A program made the position numbers and the translations under genes. From the NCBI RefSeq assembly GCF_015207255.1, contig NZ_JADEXG010000046.1, forward strand, positions 1 to 43,922: DNA of 43,922 nt. The letters run 5' to 3'. Below the pieces are notes generated by a model. That model had not been told where the DNA came from and made no database searches. It saw only the letters and a program-made list of their open reading frames with translations. This stretch comes from Vasconcelosia minhoensis LEGE 07310. Its GTDB lineage: Bacteria > Cyanobacteriota > Cyanobacteriia > Phormidesmidales > Phormidesmidaceae. Shown piece after piece: positions 25,571 through 36,206 of this stretch; positions within the stretch are counted from its first letter, which is position 1; each line of letters starts with the position of its first letter.

Positions 25571-28500
25571 CTATTCTTCAACCGTCTCAAACTCATCCCT
25601 CGAAATCGACTCATAGGTCGGTCGAGACGGCGTCCGGCGGTTGCCCACATCCGCCATCAGATTGACCTCTGTATCGCGGCTGGTGCCGTCTTCCTGGGTA
25701 TCGAGCTTATGTACCGCAATATCGAGACAGAGCGACTGGAGCTCGCGCATCAGCACCTTGAACGACTCTGGCGTCCCCGGGCGGGGAATCGCCTTACCCT
25801 TAACGATCGCGTTTAGAGCCTCATTGCGGCCTTGCATATCATCGGACTTGACCGTCAGCAGCTCTTGCAGCGTATAGGCCGCGCCAAACGCCTCCAGCGC
25901 CCAAACTTCCATTTCTCCAAAGCGCTGGCCGCCCTGCTGTGCCTTACCCCCCAACGGCTGCTGGGTCACCAGGGAATAGGGACCCGTCGAGCGGGCATGG
26001 ATTTTGTCATCAACCAGGTGCACCAGCTTCAGCATGTAGGCCTGACCCACCGTTACCGGCCGGTCAAAGGGCTCACCGGTCCGACCGTCATAAAGCTGGA
26101 TCTTGCCCGGATCGTCGGGGTTGAAGACCCAGTCCTGACCAGACATTTCCCGGGCTTCCTGGAGCTTACCGTGGGTGGTGTTTTTAGAGGCTTCTTGGCC
26201 GTACATCTCATCGAAGGGCGTCACCTTAAACCGGGCATTCAGGTTCTGCCCAGCCCAGCCCAGCAGACATTCAAACACCTGGCCCACGTTCATCCGGGAA
26301 GGCACCCCCAGCGGATTGAGCACGATGTCAATGGGCGTACCGTCGGGCAGATAGGGCATGTCATGCACCGGCAGAATCCGGGAAATGATGCCCTTATTAC
26401 CGTGGCGACCCGCCATCTTATCGCCGACCTGGATCTTGCGCTTTTGAGCCACATAGACCCGCACCACCATATTGGCCCCAGGCGGCAGCTCGTCCCCCTG
26501 CTCGCGGGTAAACTGTCGGACATCGACGACCCGGCCCTTTTCTCCGTTAGGCACCCGCAGCGAGTTGTCGCGGACATCCCGCGCCTTCTCGCCAAAAATG
26601 GCCCGCAGCAGCTTTTCCTCGGGCGGCTGGTCTGACTCTCCCTTGGGAGTCACCTTACCGACTAAGATATCGCCCGCTTCTACCCAGGCGCCGATGCGAA
26701 TAATGCCGTCTTGGTCAAGCTGACGCAGCGCATCTTCCCCGACGTTGGGAATCTCTCGGGTAATTTCCTCAGGGCCAAGCTTAGTCTGACGGGCCTCAAT
26801 CTCATACTTCTCAATGTGAATTGAGGTGTAGACATCGTCAAAGACCAGCCGCTCACTAATCAAGATGGCGTCTTCGTAGTTGTAGCCTTCCCAGGGCATA
26901 TAGGTGATCAGCACGTTCTGCCCCAGGGCGATTTCGCCCCCCTCGGTGGCAGAGCCGTCGGCTAGCACCTGACCGGCAACCACCTGGTCACCCTGGTAGA
27001 TCAGGGGGCGCTGGTTGAGGCAGGTATCCTGGTTAGAGCGCTGATACTTTTGCAGCTCGTACCAGTGGTCTGTGCCTTCGGGCGATCGCACCCGGATTTG
27101 GTTGGCGTCAACGTAGGTCACCTCGCCATCGGTGCGGCTAATGATCACCATGCCCGAGTCCCGAGCCGCCTGGGCTTCTAGCCCGGTTCCCACCAGAGGA
27201 CGCTCTGGGCGCAGTAGCGGTACCGCCTGCCGCTGCATGTTAGAACCCATCAGAGCGCGGTTGGCGTCGTCGTGCTCCAGGAAGGGAATTAGCGACGTCG
27301 CTACCGAGATAATCTGTACCGGCGAAACCGCAACATGGTCCACCTCGCTGGGCGTGGCGCTAATAAAGTCTTGACGATAGCGCACCGTCACTGTCTCACC
27401 CAGAATATTGTGCTCCAGGTCGATTGGGATATCACCCGCCGCCACTCGCAGGTCGTCTTCCTCATCTGCCGTCATATAGACCGGCTGCTCTTCTTTAACA
27501 ATCCGGCCATTGTCTACTCGATAGAACGGTGTCTCAATAAAGCCGAAAGAGTTCACCCGCGCATGGGTAGCCAAAGAGCCAATCAGACCGGCATTCGGGC
27601 CTTCTGGCGTCTCGATCGGACAGATCCGGCCGTAGTGGGAGGGATGAATGTCGCGCACCGCAAACCCAGCCCGCTCCCGAGTTAGACCACCGGGACCGAG
27701 GGCGCTCAGCCGACGCTTGTGGGTCAGCTCCGCCAGCGGATTCGTCTGATCCATAAACTGGGAGAGCTGGCTGGAGCCAAAGAACTCCTTAATGGCTGCC
27801 ACCAGCGGCTTGGGGTTAACCAGCGAAGCCGGGGTAAGGGAATCGGCGTCAGATACCGTCATCCGCTCGCGAATGATTCGCTCTAACCGGTTGAGCCCCA
27901 CCCGCACCTGATTTTGCAGCAGTTCGCCTACAGAGCGCACGCGCCGGTTGCCCAGATGGTCAATGTCGTCGGGGTTCCCAATATCAAATTCCAGGTTGAT
28001 CAGGTAGTCCACCGCCGAGAGAATATCCTGCGGCGTCAGTACCCGGGTGCTGTCGGGAATATTCAGCCGCAGCTTGCGATTGAGCTTGTAGCGCCCGACC
28101 CGACCCAGGTCGTAGCGCTTGGGATCGAAAAAGCGGGAGTCGAGCAGCTGCTGGCCGCCGTTAACCGTTGGCGGCTCACCCGGTCGCAGCTTACGGTATA
28201 GCTCCAACAGCGCTTCTTCTTCACTAAACTGGCCCTCTTTTTCAATCGTTTTCTGAAAATATTCGGGATGGCGCAGCGAGTCAAAAATCTCGTTGTCCGT
28301 CAGCCCCAGGGCCTTGAGCAGAACCTGAGCCGACAGCTTGCGCGTTTTGTCAATCCGCACCCAGACCAGATCGTTTTTATCGGTCTCAAATTTTAGCCAA
28401 GCGCCCCGGTTAGGAATCAGGCTGGCGTTGTAGGTACGGCGACCGTTTTTATCGGTTTCAGCTTTGTAATATACGCCAGGACTGCGGACGATCTGGTTGA

Positions 28501-28879
28501 CAATAACGCGCTCGGCCCCGTTGATGATGAAGGTGCCGCGGTCGGTCATCAACGGCAGGTCGCCAATGAATACCTCCTGCTCATTGATTTCCCCGGTCTC
28601 TTTACTGATCAGTCGAGTCGGTACATACATCTGTACCGAGTAGGTACTGTCTCGACGCTTGGCCTCATCGACGCTGTATTTTGGGCTCTTGAGCCGATAG
28701 TCGCGGCCCAGGAAGTGAAGCTCTAGCTTGCCGGTATAGTCGGTGATGGGCGAAAAGCTCTCCAGCTCTTCGACCAGCCCTTCCGCTAGAAACCAGCGAA
28801 AGCTAGCCCGCTGAATTTCAACCAGATCGGGCATCAGGTAGGAAGCGGGAGGGGTTGTCGGGGTGGTTAGGTCAGTCAT
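25571..28879 (-). CDS. rpoB: RNA polymerase subunit beta
   Basis: This 1102-residue beta subunit forms the active-site cleft with RpoC1 and RpoC2. Visible family segments include [20 protein letters not shown] near residue 140, the rifampicin-pocket region [20 protein letters not shown] followed by [11 protein letters not shown] (about 380-400), and [19 protein letters not shown] (about 825-845). Length is normal for cyanobacteria. About 220 bases separate it from tatD upstream. That leader holds a small AGGGCC/GGCCCT hairpin, so part of the expression may start or be tuned there. Confidence 0.98.
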   Translation of the reverse strand: MTDLTTPTTPPASYLMPDLVEIQRASFRWFLAEGLVEELESFSPITDYTGKLELHFLGRDYRLKSPKYSVDEAKRRDSTYSVQMYVPTRLISKETGEINEQEVFIGDLPLMTDRGTFIINGAERVIVNQIVRSPGVYYKAETDKNGRRTYNASLIPNRGAWLKFETDKNDLVWVRIDKTRKLSAQVLLKALGLTDNEIFDSLRHPEYFQKTIEKEGQFSEEEALLELYRKLRPGEPPTVNGGQQLLDSRFFDPKRYDLGRVGRYKLNRKLRLNIPDSTRVLTPQDILSAVDYLINLEFDIGNPDDIDHLGNRRVRSVGELLQNQVRVGLNRLERIIRERMTVSDADSLTPASLVNPKPLVAAIKEFFGSSQLSQFMDQTNPLAELTHKRRLSALGPGGLTRERAGFAVRDIHPSHYGRICPIETPEGPNAGLIGSLATHARVNSFGFIETPFYRVDNGRIVKEEQPVYMTADEEDDLRVAAGDIPIDLEHNILGETVTVRYRQDFISATPSEVDHVAVSPVQIISVATSLIPFLEHDDANRALMGSNMQRQAVPLLRPERPLVGTGLEAQAARDSGMVIISRTDGEVTYVDANQIRVRSPEGTDHWYELQKYQRSNQDTCLNQRPLIYQGDQVVAGQVLADGSATEGGEIALGQNVLITYMPWEGYNYEDAILISERLVFDDVYTSIHIEKYEIEARQTKLGPEEITREIPNVGEDALRQLDQDGIIRIGAWVEAGDILVGKVTPKGESDQPPEEKLLRAIFGEKARDVRDNSLRVPNGEKGRVVDVRQFTREQGDELPPGANMVVRVYVAQKRKIQVGDKMAGRHGNKGIISRILPVHDMPYLPDGTPIDIVLNPLGVPSRMNVGQVFECLLGWAGQNLNARFKVTPFDEMYGQEASKNTTHGKLQEAREMSGQDWVFNPDDPGKIQLYDGRTGEPFDRPVTVGQAYMLKLVHLVDDKIHARSTGPYSLVTQQPLGGKAQQGGQRFGEMEVWALEAFGAAYTLQELLTVKSDDMQGRNEALNAIVKGKAIPRPGTPESFKVLMRELQSLCLDIAVHKLDTQEDGTSRDTEVNLMADVGNRRTPSRPTYESISRDEFETVEE

Positions 28880-28961
28880 GCATCTCCTCGAGCAGGTTAC
28901 GCCCCGGGCAAAGCGAACGGTGGGTCAGCATTTGCCTGGATTTAGTTACTTGGCCTTAAAC

Positions 28962-28980
28962 AGGGCCGTTGAAAGGCCCT
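28962..28980. other. Small hairpin in rpoB leader
   Basis: AGGGCC (28962-28967) and GGCCCT (28975-28980) can pair over a seven-base loop between tatD and rpoB. On the minus strand it is followed by GTTT only, so it is a weak terminator at best and may be an attenuating or processing structure before rpoB. Confidence 0.35.
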
Positions 28981-29099
28981 TGATGAAAGAAAAGGCCGGT
29001 GAAAAATCAGATTTTTAGATTTGGACTCAGCAGGGTGGGGGTCAGAGAACGGAGTTTGGCCAGGGCTGTCAAAGCACCGCCTAGAGAGCGACTAGAGGG

Positions 29100-29903
29100 T
29101 TAAGCTGGGCTTTCAAACGAGGCTGCGGGCAGCTTGAATAAGCGACGCGCGTTGTCGGTTGTTTGCGCCGCCAGGGTCTCAAGCGAGACGTTTCTCAGCT
29201 CGGCCACGTGCTCGGCCACATGCCGAACAAAGGCAGGCTGATTGCGCTTTTCTTTGCGCTTAGGCACCGGCGAGAGAAACGGGCAGTCGGTCTCGACGAG
29301 AAGACGATCGCGCGGGACCCGCTGCGCCGATGCCTTGACCTGGGCAGCATTCTTAAACGTGACAATGCCGCTGAAGCTGATAAAAAAGCCCAGATCGAGA
29401 AACCGCTGGGTTTCCGCCGGGTCTCCCGTCCAGCAGTGCATCACTCCGGCCACGGGCCCCTGAACTTGCCAGAACGCCTCTAATAGCTCAGCCATCTCGG
29501 CCGCCGCCTCCCGACAGTGAATAATCACCGGCAGGCCTAAGCGTTGGGCCACGGCTAGCTGAGCTTGAAAGGCAGCTTTTTGCAGCTCGGCGTCATCCGA
29601 TTTAAAGAAGTCCAGACCAATCTCGCCAATCGCAACCACTCGCCCGTCGGACTGAGCGAGTCGGTGAATCCGGTCGGGCAGCTGGTCTGACCACTGGTCC
29701 ATATCCAGAGGGTGCAGCCCCACCGCAAAGGAAATTTCGGGGTAGCGGTTTGCGATCGCCTGAATCTGGTCAAAGTCAGCCGGAGTCACGCAGGAGTGAA
29801 CTAAATGCACAATCCCAGCCTGTCTCCAGGCCTGGGCAACCGCATCTAAATCGGCGTCAAACGATTCAAAATTTAAATGGACGTGGGTATCAACAAGCTG
29901 CAT
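29100..29903 (-). CDS. tatD: TatD-family metal-dependent hydrolase
   Basis: This 267-residue TIM-barrel hydrolase of the TatD deoxyribonuclease family has the metal ligands in place: DTHVHLNF at residues 4-11, the bridging glutamate in [10 protein letters not shown], histidine in VIIHCREA, and aspartate in [14 protein letters not shown]. Family members have 3' to 5' exonuclease activity on DNA; the physiological role here is unknown. The gene sits between rpsT and rpoB, an arrangement common in cyanobacteria. A CCCCTGCTGC/GCAG-AGGGG-type hairpin in the 74-base gap after rpsT may modulate read-through. Confidence 0.92.
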   Translation of the reverse strand: MQLVDTHVHLNFESFDADLDAVAQAWRQAGIVHLVHSCVTPADFDQIQAIANRYPEISFAVGLHPLDMDQWSDQLPDRIHRLAQSDGRVVAIGEIGLDFFKSDDAELQKAAFQAQLAVAQRLGLPVIIHCREAAAEMAELLEAFWQVQGPVAGVMHCWTGDPAETQRFLDLGFFISFSGIVTFKNAAQVKASAQRVPRDRLLVETDCPFLSPVPKRKEKRNQPAFVRHVAEHVAELRNVSLETLAAQTTDNARRLFKLPAASFESPA

Positions 29904-29939
29904 CAGACCTAGCCTAACGCTTCAGTAAAGAATCATGTA

Positions 29940-29966
29940 CCCCTAACTGCGAGTAAGCAGCAGGGG
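29940..29966. other. Hairpin in rpsT-tatD gap
   Basis: CCCCT-A-ACTGC and GCAGC-AGGGG arms around a short loop can form an imperfect stem just after the rpsT stop. No T run follows on the minus strand. This suggests mRNA processing or stability control rather than a simple terminator. Confidence 0.4.
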
Positions 29967-29977
29967 ATGTATGGCCC

Positions 29978-30277
29978 TTACGAAGCAGCAGACTGGGACC
30001 GAGCCTTAAGCGCCTTAGCCAATCGAGATTTGCGTCTGGCCGCAGCGTTGGGATGGATGACCCCCCGCTTGACGGCCTTGTCGATCTTGCTGTATGCCTC
30101 TGAGAGGTTCTGATTTACCGTCTTCTGAACCTCTTCGGAAGGATTGGCTGCATAGTCTTCAAGTACGCTGTGGTACCGCTTGGTTAGCGTTTTAACCGCC
30201 GACCGATAAGATTTATTGCGCAAACGATTCCGCTCTGCAATTTGAATGCGCTTAAGTGCGGATTTGGAATTTGCCAC
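29978..30277 (-). CDS. rpsT: Ribosomal protein S20
   Basis: This 99-residue, strongly basic 30S subunit protein binds 16S rRNA and assists early subunit assembly. The N-terminus [20 protein letters not shown] and the later [19 protein letters not shown] stretch are characteristic of S20. The length fits. It is the first gene of the rpsT-tatD-rpoB-rpoC1-rpoC2 cluster and diverges from hisD. An AT-rich TATTATTATATAT segment about 25-40 bases upstream could supply the -10 region. Confidence 0.97.
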   Translation of the reverse strand: MANSKSALKRIQIAERNRLRNKSYRSAVKTLTKRYHSVLEDYAANPSEEVQKTVNQNLSEAYSKIDKAVKRGVIHPNAAARRKSRLAKALKARSQSAAS

Positions 30278-30456
30278 GGTTCGCCCTAGTAGTTAAGATT
30301 GCCGGATATATAATAATAGCACTAAAATTTCATTTATACTCAGCAGATCTTTAATGAAGATATCCAACCCCTCCGAATTTCCACGCTAAGCTTATAGGGA
30401 ACCGGATAGGTGTATTCGGGCATCAGGCCGTCTCTGTCTCTATTTCTAACGCTGCA

Positions 30457-31770
30457 ATGCTGCGAATTATTCATCAGCTAAGCGACGCTCAAACAGAGCT
30501 ACAACGCGTTTGCGCGCGCACCCACGATGAGCAGGTCTTCCATAAAGAGGCAACGGTGCGCGAGGTGCTGCAGACGGTGCAGCGGCAGGGAGATGAGGCG
30601 CTGTTACGCTACACGGCCGAGTTTGACCACCAGACCCTGACGGCAGAAGAGCTGCGGGTCAGCGGGGCCGACTTAGATGCGGCCTATCAGCAAATCTCGC
30701 AGCCGCTGCTGGAGGCGATTCGCTTGGCCTGTCGAAACATTGAGACGTTTCACCGGCAGCGGCTGCCGCAGAACTGGGTGCAGTTTGAGCCCGACGGCGT
30801 TGTTTTGGGCAAGCGCTACAGCCCGGTCGATCGGGCCGGAATCTATGTCCCTGGTGGGCAGGCGTCCTACCCCAGTACAGTGATGATGAACGCCATTCCC
30901 GCTCGCGTCGCGGGCGTACCGCGGATCGTGATGGTGACGCCGCCCGGCGGTAGCAGCGGCATTAGTCCAGCGGTGCTGGTTGCGGCGCAAGAGGCAGGCA
31001 TTCACGAGATCTATCGAGTGGGTGGGGCGCAGGCGATCGCGGCCCTGGCCTACGGGACGAAAACGGTTCCCCACGTCGATGTGATCACCGGTCCCGGCAA
31101 CATCTACGTCACCTTGGCGAAGAAGCTGGTCTACGGCACAGTCGGTATAGACTCCTTAGCGGGTCCTTCGGAGGTGCTGATTATCGCCGACGCCACCGCT
31201 AACCCAGCGCATGTGGCTGCCGATCTGCTGGCCCAGGCGGAGCATGATGCCATGGCCGCTGCGGTGCTGATTACTCCCGACAAGGCCCTGGCTGAAGCGG
31301 TCGTGGCAGAGGTTTCTCGCCAGCTGCTCGACCATCCTCGCCAAACCCTAACCGAAAAGGCGATCGCCCACTACGGTCTGGCCATTGTGGTCGATTCGCT
31401 AGCGACCGCCGTCCAGCTGTCGAACCAGTTTGCGCCGGAGCACCTGGAACTCGAAGTCGAAGAGCCTTGGGAGCTGCTTGAGCAAGTTCGCCATGCCGGG
31501 GCGATTTTCCTCGGCCATTCCACCCCAGAGGCGGTCGGCGACTATCTGGCAGGCCCCAATCACACCCTGCCGACGTCGGGCGCGGCTCGCTACGCTTCGC
31601 CGCTGAGTACTGAAACCTTTATGAAGCACTCCAGCCTAATTCAATATTCGCCCGAGGCCCTACAACAGGTTGCCGGGGCAATTGATGCCCTGACCGCAGC
31701 CGAGGGCCTGCCCTCCCACGGGGATTCGGTGCGGCTGCGCTGCGATCGCGCTTCCGATCGCACCCACTAG
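30457..31770 (+). CDS. hisD: Histidinol dehydrogenase
   Basis: This 437-residue zinc enzyme catalyses the last two NAD-dependent oxidations of histidine synthesis, histidinol to histidinal to histidine. Diagnostic segments are VDRAGIYVPGGQASYPSTVM, the IYRVGGAQAIAALAYGTKTV region, DVITGPGNIYVTLAKKLVYG, QAEHDAMAAAVLIT with zinc-site residues, and FAPEHLELEVEE. The HisD family signature beginning at IDSLAGPSEVLII is intact. The gene stands alone, divergent from rpsT. Its last four bases overlap the convergent small gene at 31767. Confidence 0.97.
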   Translation: MLRIIHQLSDAQTELQRVCARTHDEQVFHKEATVREVLQTVQRQGDEALLRYTAEFDHQTLTAEELRVSGADLDAAYQQISQPLLEAIRLACRNIETFHRQRLPQNWVQFEPDGVVLGKRYSPVDRAGIYVPGGQASYPSTVMMNAIPARVAGVPRIVMVTPPGGSSGISPAVLVAAQEAGIHEIYRVGGAQAIAALAYGTKTVPHVDVITGPGNIYVTLAKKLVYGTVGIDSLAGPSEVLIIADATANPAHVAADLLAQAEHDAMAAAVLITPDKALAEAVVAEVSRQLLDHPRQTLTEKAIAHYGLAIVVDSLATAVQLSNQFAPEHLELEVEEPWELLEQVRHAGAIFLGHSTPEAVGDYLAGPNHTLPTSGAARYASPLSTETFMKHSSLIQYSPEALQQVAGAIDALTAAEGLPSHGDSVRLRCDRASDRTH

Positions 31771-32168
31771 GACTGCGCTAGGCCTGCCCCCGCTGGACTG
31801 CCGACGAGAAACTGTCGCAGCCGCAGCAGCCCCAGGGTCTGACTGAGGTTGAGCGGTAGCAGTGAAACCCCTTCGAGCCGTGATTGCACCCAGCCATCGC
31901 CCCAATGCCAGGCATGGAACCCATCAATCCCCCCGCTGAGTAGCAGGCAGATACTCTGCGGGGTCAACGCTTCGACTCGATGCTGGATGACGATGAGCCC
32001 TAGCCGACTTTCAAAGCGTTTGCCAACGGTGAGCGGCCCAGTGGCGCTAAGCTGCTGCGGCCAGAGCCACCGCTGTAGCTGCTCGGCCTGGGTGAGGCTG
32101 TTGCTAATCTGCCCGGCGGTCGCGTCAACTTCAATCCGCAGGGTGCTGTGCTGATAGGTGCCAAACAT
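31767..32168 (-). CDS. Conserved small protein, possible SRPBCC-fold
   Basis: This 133-residue soluble protein is not assigned to a characterised family. Its pattern is a beta-rich start (STLRIEVDATAGQISNSL), a TQAEQLQRWLWPQ segment, alternating strands and a closing long helix. That loosely resembles START/SRPBCC ligand-binding proteins, such as AHSA1-like domains that open with a strand and a W-containing segment. This is tentative. The frame opens with a TTG at 32177; the ATG at 32168 is preferred. It converges on hisD with a four-base overlap. Confidence 0.65.
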   Translation of the reverse strand: MFGTYQHSTLRIEVDATAGQISNSLTQAEQLQRWLWPQQLSATGPLTVGKRFESRLGLIVIQHRVEALTPQSICLLLSGGIDGFHAWHWGDGWVQSRLEGVSLLPLNLSQTLGLLRLRQFLVGSPAGAGLAQS

Positions 32169-32344
32169 AGATGCCAAAGAGAGGCCAGCGAGAAGCTAGC
32201 GAAAACAAAGATGCTGCTACCAGTATGACAAATTGCTCTAAAAGGATGTACGCGCTTTGTCGGGATGTCTGCCGTCAGCTGAGATCAACCCTTCTACAAT
32301 AAGTAACGAGCAGATAGAACGTAGAGATAGTCAAGAACGTCCCC

Positions 32345-33250
32345 ATGGCAGATCAGTTAATTAGGGCAATCGCAGCAAACGGTGGCATTCGGGTGGTTGG
32401 AGTCACGACAACTCGACTGGTAGAGGTTGCAAAGCAGCGGCATCAGCTCTCCTATGTTGCGACGGCGGCCCTGGGTCGCACCCTGACCGCTGGGCTGCTG
32501 CTGGCGTCGAGTATGAAACGTCCTGAATCGAGGGTCAATATTCGAGTCAAGGGGGACGGTCCGCTGCGGGGTATTCTGGTCGATGCCGGACTAGACGGCA
32601 CCGCTCGCGGCTACGTCGATAACCCCCAGGTTGAGCTACCGCCCAACGCTGAAAGTAAGCTGGACGTGGGCGCTGCGGTCGGTCAGAAGGGCTATCTCTA
32701 CGTGGTGCGCGATGTTGGCTATGGCTACCCCTACTCCAGCACGGTAGAGCTGGTTTCCGGTGAAATTGGCGACGACCTGACTCACTATTTAATGAATTCT
32801 GAACAGACGCCATCGGCGCTGGTGCTAGGCGTTTTTGTCGGCGCGGATGGGGTCGAGGCTGCCGGGGGCTTGCTGCTCCAGGTATTGCCCAAGGCTGCGC
32901 AGGACGAGGCGCTGGTCTCGACGCTGGAGGCGCGCCTATCAACGCTGACCGGCTTCACTCCCCTACTGCGGGCGGGGAAGACGCTGCCCCAAATTTTTGA
33001 GGAACTCGTGGGTGATATGGGGCTCGAAATTCTACCGGGCACTCAGCTCGTCCGGTTTAACTGCCCCTGTACCTATGAGCGCATGCTGGGAGCGCTGAAG
33101 CTGCTGGGTCAGGACGAGCTCCAGGATATGATCGAGACCGACGACGGGGCCGAAGCGATCTGTCACTTCTGCAATGAAGTTTATATCGCCAATAGCCAGC
33201 AGCTGGCCGACCTGATTACAGAGCTGAAGCAGGAACAGGCTCAGTCCTGA
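32345..33250 (+). CDS. hslO: Hsp33 redox-regulated chaperonin
   Basis: This 301-residue cytoplasmic holdase is activated by oxidative stress. The C-terminal redox switch has the zinc-binding cysteines CPC (in FNCPCTYERML) and CHFC (in ICHFCNEVY). These release zinc and form disulfides when oxidised. The N-terminal substrate-binding domain shows RVNIRVKGDGPLRGILVDA and the conserved GEIGDDLTHYL region. Length matches the family. It is a single-gene unit between a small uncharacterised gene and a convergent sugar kinase-like gene, with short TAGGGGTCG repeats in the gap. Confidence 0.95.
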   Translation: MADQLIRAIAANGGIRVVGVTTTRLVEVAKQRHQLSYVATAALGRTLTAGLLLASSMKRPESRVNIRVKGDGPLRGILVDAGLDGTARGYVDNPQVELPPNAESKLDVGAAVGQKGYLYVVRDVGYGYPYSSTVELVSGEIGDDLTHYLMNSEQTPSALVLGVFVGADGVEAAGGLLLQVLPKAAQDEALVSTLEARLSTLTGFTPLLRAGKTLPQIFEELVGDMGLEILPGTQLVRFNCPCTYERMLGALKLLGQDELQDMIETDDGAEAICHFCNEVYIANSQQLADLITELKQEQAQS

Positions 33251-33328
33251 TCTCCTCACCTAGGGTCCTAGCGGCATACTAGGGGTCGTTTTAGGGGTCG
33301 TGCTGTTGCTATTCCTACTGGGCTACAT

Positions 33329-34654
33329 CTAGCGGGCGTGAGTACTCAGGCGCTGACAGACGGTCGCGATCGCGCCTTCCCCCCCGACATTCCCCGGAAA
33401 TAGCACCACCGGTAAATTGGGAAACTGGGGATGGTCGGCGGGCGTTCTCACCACCGACACCCCAGGCAAAACCTGCCCCAACAGCCGGGCTGAGGTCAGC
33501 GCCAGCCCCCGGCTGAGGGTGTCGTTAGACGTAATTCCGCCTTTGCTGATCAGAAAAGCGATATCCGCAGGCAGCCCCCGCACAATGTCCATCAGCAGGG
33601 TTGAAACCGCCGCCCCAAAGGCCAGGCGAGTCTCCTTATCCCCAAACGTCAGCTCCTGACGGCTGGTGTAAATGGCAGGCGTCTGGCCCTGGTCATAGGC
33701 CGTATTCACAGCCGCCAATACCTGCTCCAAAATATCGGCATGGGCCTGAGCATCGGCCTTGAGCCGCACGACGTCTACTTCAATGCCGACCACATGAGGC
33801 AGCTGGAGCAGCTGTTTGAGCTGCTGAGTGGTTTTCTGCACGTGAGAGCCGACCAAGATCGCGCCCGGATGCGTGCCGCGAGCATACTGACCCATATCTG
33901 CCGCCGCGACCGGCTGCGGCGGCAGATTGGCCAGGGAGGTCAGCAAGCTGGCGGCGCTACGAAAGAGAAAGCGCTGGCCCCGGGCAGCAGCGGTGAGCAG
34001 ATCCTGGGCAAAGCGGTCCATATCCTGCTGGGTTTCGGCATCGACGGCGACGCAGACATTGTCCTGAAGCTGCATTAGCCGCTCCAAGGTGCCCTGGCGA
34101 ATGTCCTCCAGCCGAAACTGCTCGACCTGCTCGGCGGCAATCTTACCCTGGGTCTTTTCGGCCACATAGTCGGGCAGGTAGCTGTGGTGGTAGCCAAAGA
34201 CCGAATCCTGCGCAAACTCGGTCTCATGGACCGGCGTCCGGCGATCGCCCGATTGAATGTAGTGCGTACTGTCAACGGTCACCCGCCCGCCCTCAAAGAA
34301 GGCCGGGGTCATAAAGTGAGCGTCGAAGGGGCCGAGCTCGGCGGCAATTACGTCGGTTTCAATCGGGTAGTGCCCCCGCAGGGTAGAGTCCGAGCGGCTG
34401 ACCAAGAGAAATTCTGTGGTGTGAGTATTTTTGAGCGCCTGCTGGAGATTCTGACAGACAGCGCGGGTGACCGCTGCCGCCTCGCCCGGCGGCAGCGCGC
34501 GGGTGTTGGTCAGCACAAAGAAAATCGGCGATTCGTCTTGCAGCCCCAGCTCCAGCGTATCTACCTCCCACTTCAGCAGCAGCAGACAGCTGTGGACGGT
34601 CTGAGAGCCGGTCGGATCGTCGTCGAGCACAATAATCTTGGGCTGATCGGTCAT
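33329..34654 (-). CDS. Four-carbon acid sugar kinase-family protein
   Basis: This 441-residue protein belongs to the DUF1537/OtnK-like family, ATP-dependent kinases of four-carbon sugar acids such as erythronate or threonate. The N-terminal substrate domain starts with KIIVLDDDPTGSQTVHSCLL. The C-terminal nucleotide-binding domain contains ISKGGITSNDTLSRGLALTS and a closing LFPGNVGGEGAI. The open frame begins at a GTG at 34666, but the ATG at 34654, with GAGG six bases upstream, is a better start. The natural substrate in cyanobacteria is unknown, and no sugar-acid catabolic neighbour is present. Confidence 0.8.
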   Translation of the reverse strand: MTDQPKIIVLDDDPTGSQTVHSCLLLLKWEVDTLELGLQDESPIFFVLTNTRALPPGEAAAVTRAVCQNLQQALKNTHTTEFLLVSRSDSTLRGHYPIETDVIAAELGPFDAHFMTPAFFEGGRVTVDSTHYIQSGDRRTPVHETEFAQDSVFGYHHSYLPDYVAEKTQGKIAAEQVEQFRLEDIRQGTLERLMQLQDNVCVAVDAETQQDMDRFAQDLLTAAARGQRFLFRSAASLLTSLANLPPQPVAAADMGQYARGTHPGAILVGSHVQKTTQQLKQLLQLPHVVGIEVDVVRLKADAQAHADILEQVLAAVNTAYDQGQTPAIYTSRQELTFGDKETRLAFGAAVSTLLMDIVRGLPADIAFLISKGGITSNDTLSRGLALTSARLLGQVLPGVSVVRTPADHPQFPNLPVVLFPGNVGGEGAIATVCQRLSTHAR

Positions 34655-34760
34655 CAGACGCCTCACGCTAAAATGTCACCTTATTACAGAGTACCTGCTC
34701 AGGGATCGGCGAGAGGGCTGGGAGGGATGATGACAGGGATGTAAATGAATAGTGGCCGGG

Positions 34761-35054
34761 CTAACGCTTTGGCGGCGAGATCGCGTTTTCATCCAGCAGG
34801 TCTTTATTTTCGCCGACCCATTTCACAATCGCTTTGGCAATAGAGGCTTTCATCTTGATTGCCCGCACGGCGCGATCGGGGTCAATTTGGTTCAGCGTTT
34901 CGGGATGGGACAGATCAAACATATCGGTGAGGACCAGTTCAATCTGATTGAATTCGGCTTCTAGCTGGGTAAAAACATCTAAAAAATAGAGGGCGGTATC
35001 CCAGTGGGGGGGATTGATTTTTAATTCCTGGCTATTCGTCCAAAGCGTATTCAC
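34761..35054 (-). CDS. Uncharacterised small protein
   Basis: This 97-residue soluble protein appears mainly helical, with an acidic middle (FTQLEAEFNQIELVLTDMFD) and a basic C-terminus. It begins with GTG preceded by AAGGA about ten bases upstream, a reasonable ribosome-binding site. No motif was recognised. Codon use and GC resemble its neighbours, which supports a genuine gene. It lies between the sugar kinase-like gene and pstB, all on the minus strand, but separated from pstB by 256 bases. Confidence 0.65.
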   Translation of the reverse strand: MNTLWTNSQELKINPPHWDTALYFLDVFTQLEAEFNQIELVLTDMFDLSHPETLNQIDPDRAVRAIKMKASIAKAIVKWVGENKDLLDENAISPPKR

Positions 35055-35160
35055 AGAATGAGTTTCCTTGATTCGTTGGGGGCTGCATAGGTCTTCTACC
35101 CTCTATTTGCCCGCAGAAACGCACTCTGCCGCTATAAAATTTTCAAGATTTACGCTTTCT

Positions 35161-35275
35161 AGTCAGTTCGCGGCTGCATGGGTTAAGCCAAGGTAAAGAA
35201 AGATACCGACCCAATCCTTGAAGGGCAGACCTTCAGACCTGCCCCGAATCAGAAATATTTTTATAGACCTGCCCG
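35161..35275. repeat. Short repeats and hairpin downstream of pstB
   Basis: AGACCTGCCC appears twice (about 35234 and 35268), and GGGCAG/CTGCCC arms around 35222-35243 can pair. The region lies just after the pst operon on the minus strand. No T run adjoins, so a terminator function is uncertain. Confidence 0.35.
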
Positions 35276-35310
35276 AAATAGGCCAGAGGGAAAGAGGGGT
35301 TCAGTCAGAT

Positions 35311-36138
35311 TTAGCCAAATCGACCGCTGACGTACCGCTGGGTGGATTCTTCCTGAGGTTGGCTGAAGATCCGCTCGGTGGGGCCGTACTCCACTAGGAA
35401 GCCGTAGCGCTTGCCGTCATCAGACGCCTCGGCGTTGAAGAAAGCCGTTTCATCGGCAACCCGGGTGGCCTGCTGCATATTGTGGGTGACGATGACAATC
35501 GTGTAGTCATTGGTCAATTCCTGGAGCAGGTCTTCCACCTTCAGGGTCGAAATCGGGTCCAGGGATGAGCAAGGCTCATCCATCAGAATCACGTCCGGGG
35601 TAGTCGAAATGGCGCGAGCGATGCAGAGCCGCTGCTGCTGACCGCCAGATAGGGAAAGGCCGTTGGCCCCGAGCTTGTCTTTCACCTCATCCCAAAGAGC
35701 CGCCTGGCGAAGCGATTTTTCGACCAGTTCATCCATATCATCGATCTGCATACCCGTGACCCTAGCCCCGTAGGCTATGTTGTTGTAAATCGACTTGGGA
35801 AAGGGGTTGGGCTGTTGAAAAACCATGCCGATCCGCCGCCGCACCGCGACCGGATCCACATCGTCAGCAAACAGATCCTGGTCGTGATAGTAGGCTTTAC
35901 CCTTTAGATGGAAGCTGGGAATCAGGTCGTTCAGGCGATTAAAGCAGCGCAGCAGGGTGCTCTTGCCGCAGCCAGAAGGCCCGATGAAAGCCGTGATTTT
36001 GCGCGGCTGAATCTCCATGCTCACACCGCGAACGGCGAGAAAATCGCCGTAGTAAATGTTGAGGTCCTCAGTCCGAAAAACCGGTTCTTTAGATTTTTGG
36101 TCCTGGGCGTTAGACTCAGCGGTATGGCTAGAATTCAT
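35311..36138 (-). CDS. pstB: Phosphate ABC transporter ATPase
   Basis: This 275-residue cytoplasmic ATPase energises high-affinity phosphate import. Walker A is GPSGCGKST (about 53-61), the ABC signature is [15 protein letters not shown], and Walker B is [13 protein letters not shown] followed by the switch histidine in [11 protein letters not shown]. The [18 protein letters not shown] segment is typical of PstB. It follows pstA by 68 bases and ends the pstC-pstA-pstB run. No phoU is visible in the window. Confidence 0.97.
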   Translation of the reverse strand: MNSSHTAESNAQDQKSKEPVFRTEDLNIYYGDFLAVRGVSMEIQPRKITAFIGPSGCGKSTLLRCFNRLNDLIPSFHLKGKAYYHDQDLFADDVDPVAVRRRIGMVFQQPNPFPKSIYNNIAYGARVTGMQIDDMDELVEKSLRQAALWDEVKDKLGANGLSLSGGQQQRLCIARAISTTPDVILMDEPCSSLDPISTLKVEDLLQELTNDYTIVIVTHNMQQATRVADETAFFNAEASDDGKRYGFLVEYGPTERIFSQPQEESTQRYVSGRFG

Positions 36139-36206
36139 GGTCGTTGATCTCTGATAAAAAGGTGTATTGAACGGGGTGAGGGATGTAACAGCAAGATGGA
36201 AGCCCG

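Noticed and set aside
25832-26635. 267-codon plus-strand open frame
   Set aside because: It is antisense to conserved rpoB, with no domain seen and a histidine/leucine-rich composition typical of a shadow frame.
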